NCBI GenBank assembly: GCA_045801465.1
Contig: JBJMSU010000242.1
Location: 1 to 25,622 of the forward strand
Reading direction: 5' to 3'
DNA from: DATFWC01 sp045801465
GTDB lineage: Bacteria > Pseudomonadota > Alphaproteobacteria > Rhizobiales > Xanthobacteraceae
DNA: 25,622 nucleotides
How positions within the stretch are numbered: the stretch's first letter is position 1; each line of letters starts with the position of its first letter. Positions 22,751 to 25,622 of the stretch are shown piece after piece. A model generated the notes under the pieces. The model worked only from the letters and a program-made list of their open reading frames with translations. It was not told where the DNA came from and searched no databases. The position numbers were made by a program, and so were the translations under genes.

Positions 22751-22777
22751 GGCGCGGGACCTCGAACGGCCCGCGCC
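22751..22777 (-). promoter_or_regulatory. GC-rich hairpin in the rplU leader
   Basis: Perfect 8-bp arms GGCGCGGG (22751-22758) and CCCGCGCC (22770-22777) lie just downstream of the rplU promoter, followed on the minus strand by CTTTATTG. Ribosomal-protein leaders often carry autoregulatory structures; whether this is one is inference. Confidence 0.5.
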
Positions 22778-22783
22778 ATTGGC

Positions 22784-22812
22784 TTTATGGTGATCCGGCG
22801 GCGATCTGTCAA
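22784..22812 (-). promoter_or_regulatory. Sigma-70-type promoter of rplU-rpmA
   Basis: On the minus strand TTGACA (22812-22807) and CATAAA (22789-22784) are separated by exactly 17 bp. The start would fall near 22777, giving a leader of about 130 nt before the rplU ATG. This is the best promoter match in the window. Confidence 0.75.
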
Positions 22813-22950
22813 GAAAACGCCCCGCGGAGCAACTGGCGCGCGGCGTCACTGTGGCGGCCATTCGAACGTGCTATGGTCGTGCCGAGCACGGCCTCGTGCT
22901 CGGGGGCGACTCGCCCGAACAGTGGTCAACAAGACCGCAGGGAGGAAACC

Positions 22951-23469
22951 ATGCGACATCTATTTGGGCGCGCGGCGGCAGCGATGTCGCTATTGGCCTT
23001 TGGCGTTGCCATGCCGGCCGGCCCGGCATCGGCGCAGGCGGACAAGAACCTGGTCGGCGCGTGGACCATCGTGTCGATCACGGTCGAGCAGGGTGACAAG
23101 AAGAGCGAGCCCTACGGAAGCAATCCAAAAGGCACGCAGGTGTTCGACGGCAGCGGCCGGTTCGCCATCGTGGTCACGCGGCCGGATCTGCCGAAAGTCG
23201 CATCCAACAATCGCGAAACGGCCACGCCTGAGGAGAGCCAGCAAATCGCCCGCGGCAGCATCGGCTATTTCGGCACCTATACGACCAACGAGGGTGACAA
23301 ATCGATGACGCTGCAGATCGAGGGCGCCACGTTCGCCAATTGGGTGGGAACGTCGCAAAAGCGCACATACACGATCTCGGGCGATGAGATGCAGCTCACC
23401 AATCCGACGGCATCGGGCGGCGGGACGGCCAAGGTCGTCCTGAAGCGTGCGAGCCCGAAGGCAATGTGA
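22951..23469 (+). CDS. Secreted lipocalin-like domain protein
   Basis: The 172-residue protein has a clear signal peptide (about 1-28: RAAAAMSLLAFGVAMPAGPA, ending ASAQA). The mature part starts NLVGAWTIVSITVEQGDKK, and goes on with GTQVFDGSGRFAIVVTRPDLP and IGYFGTYTTNEGDKSMTLQI, which fits the lipocalin-like (PF13924-type) beta-barrel family found next to transporters and in secreted proteins. The ATG has GGAGG about 6 nt upstream. A perfect 9-bp hairpin, CCGAGCACG/CGTGCTCGG (22882-22903), lies in its leader. It is divergent from rplU, sharing a gap of about 300 bp, and is followed by two binding-protein genes on the same strand, which may be one transcript. Ligand unknown. Confidence 0.82.
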   Translation: MRHLFGRAAAAMSLLAFGVAMPAGPASAQADKNLVGAWTIVSITVEQGDKKSEPYGSNPKGTQVFDGSGRFAIVVTRPDLPKVASNNRETATPEESQQIARGSIGYFGTYTTNEGDKSMTLQIEGATFANWVGTSQKRTYTISGDEMQLTNPTASGGGTAKVVLKRASPKAM

Positions 23470-23545
23470 GCAAGCCTCACACCCGAACAGCGCGCGGCCG
23501 GCCGTCCGGTCGCGCAAGCATGTTCGCGCGGGCGAGGTCGCGCCG

Positions 23546-24526
23546 ATGAGGCTCGGTTGTTTGACGGCCCTGGCGGCCGTGGTGGCCGTCGGCCAAGGGC
23601 CGATCGCCGGGCGCGCCCAGGACTATCCCAATCGCACCGTCACCATCGTGGCGCCGGCGGCGCCCGGCGGGCTGTACAGCCTGTTCGCGCGGCTGATTGC
23701 AACGCGCCTGGAGCAGCGATTCGGCAAGCCGTTCGTGGTGGAGAACCGGCCCGGCGCGAGCTCGGTGGTCGGCGCCGTCTCCCTCACGCGCGCCAATCCC
23801 GACGGCTACACGCTCATGGTGGCGACGAGCTCCACCATGGCGACCAACGTCACGCTGTTCAAGAACCTGTCCTATGACCCGACGGTCGACCTCGTCCCCG
23901 TCGCGCTGATTGCGTACGTGCCGGAGGTGCTGGTGGTCAACGCCGCGCTGCCGGTGGAGTCGGTCGCGGACATCGCCCGCCTTGCCAAGACGACGCCCGG
24001 CGGGCTCCATTTCGGCTCGGCCGGGCCGGGCACTGCGCAGCACCTCGGCGGCGAAATGCTCAAAGCCGCGCTCGGGGTCGAGCTGACCCACGTGCCCTAT
24101 AAGGGCATGCAGCCGGCGATCAGCGATGTGGCCGGCGGTCACATCCCGATGACGTTCAGCCCGATCCCGATCGCCCTGCCGTTGATTCAGGCCGGCAAGC
24201 TGCGCCCCATCGGTCTTTCCATGGCGCAACGCATCGAAGTGCTGCCGGGCGTGCGTCCGCTCGCCGAGCTCGGCGTGACGGATTTCGATGCCGCCTCCTG
24301 GTTCATGCTGGTCGCGCCCGGCAAGACGCCGCCGGACATCGTCTTGCGGCTCGCGTCGGAACTCCGCCTCATGGCGCAGGATCGCGCGATGCAAGACGAG
24401 TTCACCCGGCTCGGGCTGGTGCCGGTGGAATCGCCCCGACCGGAGGAGCTGAAAGACTTCGTGCAAAAGGAAATCGTCCGTTGGGGCAAGATCGTGCGCC
24501 AAGCCGGATTGGCCGGCTCGGAATGA
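23546..24526 (+). CDS. Bug-family periplasmic solute-binding protein (TTT type), first copy
   Basis: The 326-residue protein belongs to the Bug/TctC family of extracytoplasmic receptors, which in other bacteria deliver carboxylates to tripartite tricarboxylate transporters. A signal peptide covers about 1-24 (LTALAAVVAVG...GRAQ). Family landmarks: DYPNRTVTIVAPAAPGGLYS, FGKPFVVENRPGASSVVG, NPDGYTLMVA, LHFGSAGPGTAQHLGGEMLK, THVPYKGMQPAISDV and FDAASWFMLVAPGKTPP. The APGG...YSLFAR glycine-rich region and PYKG motif define the family's ligand-binding loops. The ATG at 23546 is chosen because the signal peptide follows directly. It ends 10 bp before a second copy. No transporter membrane genes are visible, so the ligand and partner are unknown. 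Confidence 0.92.
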   Translation: MRLGCLTALAAVVAVGQGPIAGRAQDYPNRTVTIVAPAAPGGLYSLFARLIATRLEQRFGKPFVVENRPGASSVVGAVSLTRANPDGYTLMVATSSTMATNVTLFKNLSYDPTVDLVPVALIAYVPEVLVVNAALPVESVADIARLAKTTPGGLHFGSAGPGTAQHLGGEMLKAALGVELTHVPYKGMQPAISDVAGGHIPMTFSPIPIALPLIQAGKLRPIGLSMAQRIEVLPGVRPLAELGVTDFDAASWFMLVAPGKTPPDIVLRLASELRLMAQDRAMQDEFTRLGLVPVESPRPEELKDFVQKEIVRWGKIVRQAGLAGSE

Positions 24527-24536
24527 GGAGCGCCGC

Positions 24537-25511
24537 ATGCGAGGGTTGAGTGTCTGCGCGCTGATCGCGCTTGGCGCGGTGGCGTCGTGCCCCGACGCGG
24601 ACGCGCAGGACTACCCCGTGCGGCCCGTTACCATCGTGGTGCCGTTCGCGGCCGGCGGCGGCACCGACATGCTCGCCCGCATGGTGGCGCAGAAGCTCGA
24701 ACAGAAGTTCGGCAGGTCGTTCCTGATCGAGAACAAGCCCGGCGCCGGCAGCACCACCGGGGCCGGTCTCGCCGCCAAAGCCGCTCCCGACGGCTACACC
24801 TTATTGATGGCGCCGAGCCCGACAATGGCGGTCGCCGTGTCGATCTACAAGAACCTCCCCTACGACCCGGCGGCCGATTTCGTACCGCTCGCGCTGGTGG
24901 CGCAGACGCCGTTCGCGTTGATCGTCAATCCCTCGCTTCCGGTGCATAGCGTGAGCGACTTGATCCGGCTGGCAAAGGAAAAACCCGGCGAGCTCTCGTT
25001 CGGATCGGCCGGTCCCGGCACGCCGCACCACCTCTATGCCGAACTCCTGAAGAGCATGACCGGCATCGAGATGAACCACGTGCCCTATCGCGGCAGCCTG
25101 CCGCTGTTAAACGACGTGGTGGCCGGACACATCCCGCTGACCTTCATCGATCTGGGACCGGCGGTCGGCATGCTGAAAGCCGGCAAGGTGCGTGCGATCG
25201 CCATCTCGACCAAGACTCGCCTCGCCACGTTCCCGGAGATCCCGCCGGTCGCCGAGACCGTGCCGGGCTTCGATGCCGCGTCCTGGCAGATGCTGGTCGC
25301 GCCCGCCAAGACGCCGCGGCCGATCCTCGACAAGCTCCACGCGGAGGCGAAGAGCGCCGTGGAGATGCAGGACATCAAGGATCAGATCGTCACCGGCGGC
25401 ATGCTGCCGATGGACAATCCATCCATCGAGGCGCTGCAGGACTTCGTGAAATCGGAGATCGTCCGCTGGGGCAAAGTCGTGCAGCAAGCCGGCCTCGCGG
25501 CTTCGCAATAG
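24537..25511 (+). CDS. Bug-family periplasmic solute-binding protein (TTT type), second copy
   Basis: The 324-residue protein has a signal peptide (about 1-23, LSVCALIALGAVAS...ADAQ) and the same family order as its neighbour: DYPVRPVTIVVPFAAGGGTD, ENKPGAGSTTGAGL, PDGYTLLMAPS, LSFGSAGPGTPHHLYAELLK, NHVPYRGSLPLLNDVVAGHI and FDAASWQMLVAPAKTPR. The ATG has GAGGAG about 6 nt upstream. The two genes are adjacent and clearly paralogous, from duplication or tandem acquisition; the ligand-loop differences (VPYRG versus VPYKG, IDLGP versus SPIPI) suggest different ligands. It is closed by a strong terminator at 25530-25565. Confidence 0.93.
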   Translation: MRGLSVCALIALGAVASCPDADAQDYPVRPVTIVVPFAAGGGTDMLARMVAQKLEQKFGRSFLIENKPGAGSTTGAGLAAKAAPDGYTLLMAPSPTMAVAVSIYKNLPYDPAADFVPLALVAQTPFALIVNPSLPVHSVSDLIRLAKEKPGELSFGSAGPGTPHHLYAELLKSMTGIEMNHVPYRGSLPLLNDVVAGHIPLTFIDLGPAVGMLKAGKVRAIAISTKTRLATFPEIPPVAETVPGFDAASWQMLVAPAKTPRPILDKLHAEAKSAVEMQDIKDQIVTGGMLPMDNPSIEALQDFVKSEIVRWGKVVQQAGLAASQ

Positions 25512-25529
25512 CGACTGCGTGGCGTTGAG

Positions 25530-25565
25530 AAAGCCCCGGCCTCGCCGCGCGGCAGCCGGGGCTTT
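25530..25565 (+). terminator. Rho-independent terminator after the binding-protein genes
   Basis: Perfect 11-bp arms AAAGCCCCGGC (25530-25540) and GCCGGGGCTTT (25555-25565) enclose 14 nt and sit 19 bp after the stop codon. The plus-strand tail has only a short T tract (CTTTC), so the strength is probable but not certain. The last 57 bases of the window show nothing further. Confidence 0.75.
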
Positions 25566-25622
25566 CGCCTGTCGAAAACCGCGCGGTATCAGCACACCCA
25601 GAGGCGTCTCCAGTGCCAGCCC

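Overview
The window looks like an ordinary chromosomal stretch of a high-GC alphaproteobacterium of the order Hyphomicrobiales (Rhizobiales), probably near the Bradyrhizobiaceae/Xanthobacteraceae. This rests on the alphaproteobacterial forms of PhaR, CarD, the SUV3-like helicase with its S4 neighbour, the rplU-rpmA-GNAT-obgE-proB order, tandem tripartite-tricarboxylate (Bug-type) binding proteins, and several families of intergenic palindromic repeats. No tRNA, rRNA, CRISPR array, transposase or phage gene was seen.

Layout. 1-2700: phaR (control of polyhydroxyalkanoate storage), convergent with a PAS/degenerate-GGDEF/EAL protein. 2700-5750: a small conserved-type hypothetical gene, a gamma-glutamyltransferase family gene and a small membrane protein gene, separated by palindromic repeats, including a striking four-unit array (4957-5314) that fills the gap between two genes exactly. 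5800-9170: rpmF and mtgA on the minus strand, then a DUF1345 membrane protein and a CPA1-type Na+/H+ antiporter on the plus strand. 9235-14284: a minus-strand group of CarD regulator, S4 RNA-binding protein and large SUV3-like helicase. 14661-15527: a secreted DUF3108 protein.

15664-22812 is a minus-strand block built on the conserved ribosomal/GTPase order: rplU-rpmA-GNAT-[caspase-like]-obgE-[vapB-vapC]-proB. Two accessory pieces appear inserted in this order. One is a secreted caspase-like (C14) protein. The other is a VapBC toxin-antitoxin pair whose reading frames overlap each other and the proB start by 4 nt. Upstream of the caspase gene, a minus-strand segment holds a micro-ORF with a near-perfect Shine-Dalgarno, followed by a long hairpin and a T run; this may be a leader or small RNA. 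A good promoter precedes rplU, and the rpmA-GNAT gap carries two mutually exclusive hairpins.

22951-25511 on the plus strand: a secreted lipocalin-like domain protein and two adjacent Bug-family periplasmic binding proteins, closed by a strong terminator.

The most interesting leads are the toxin-antitoxin pair coupled to proB, the micro-ORF/hairpin RNA candidate, the tandem palindrome array, and the way several repeats supply or abut stop codons. Everything here is by reading only; no database search or folding programme was run.
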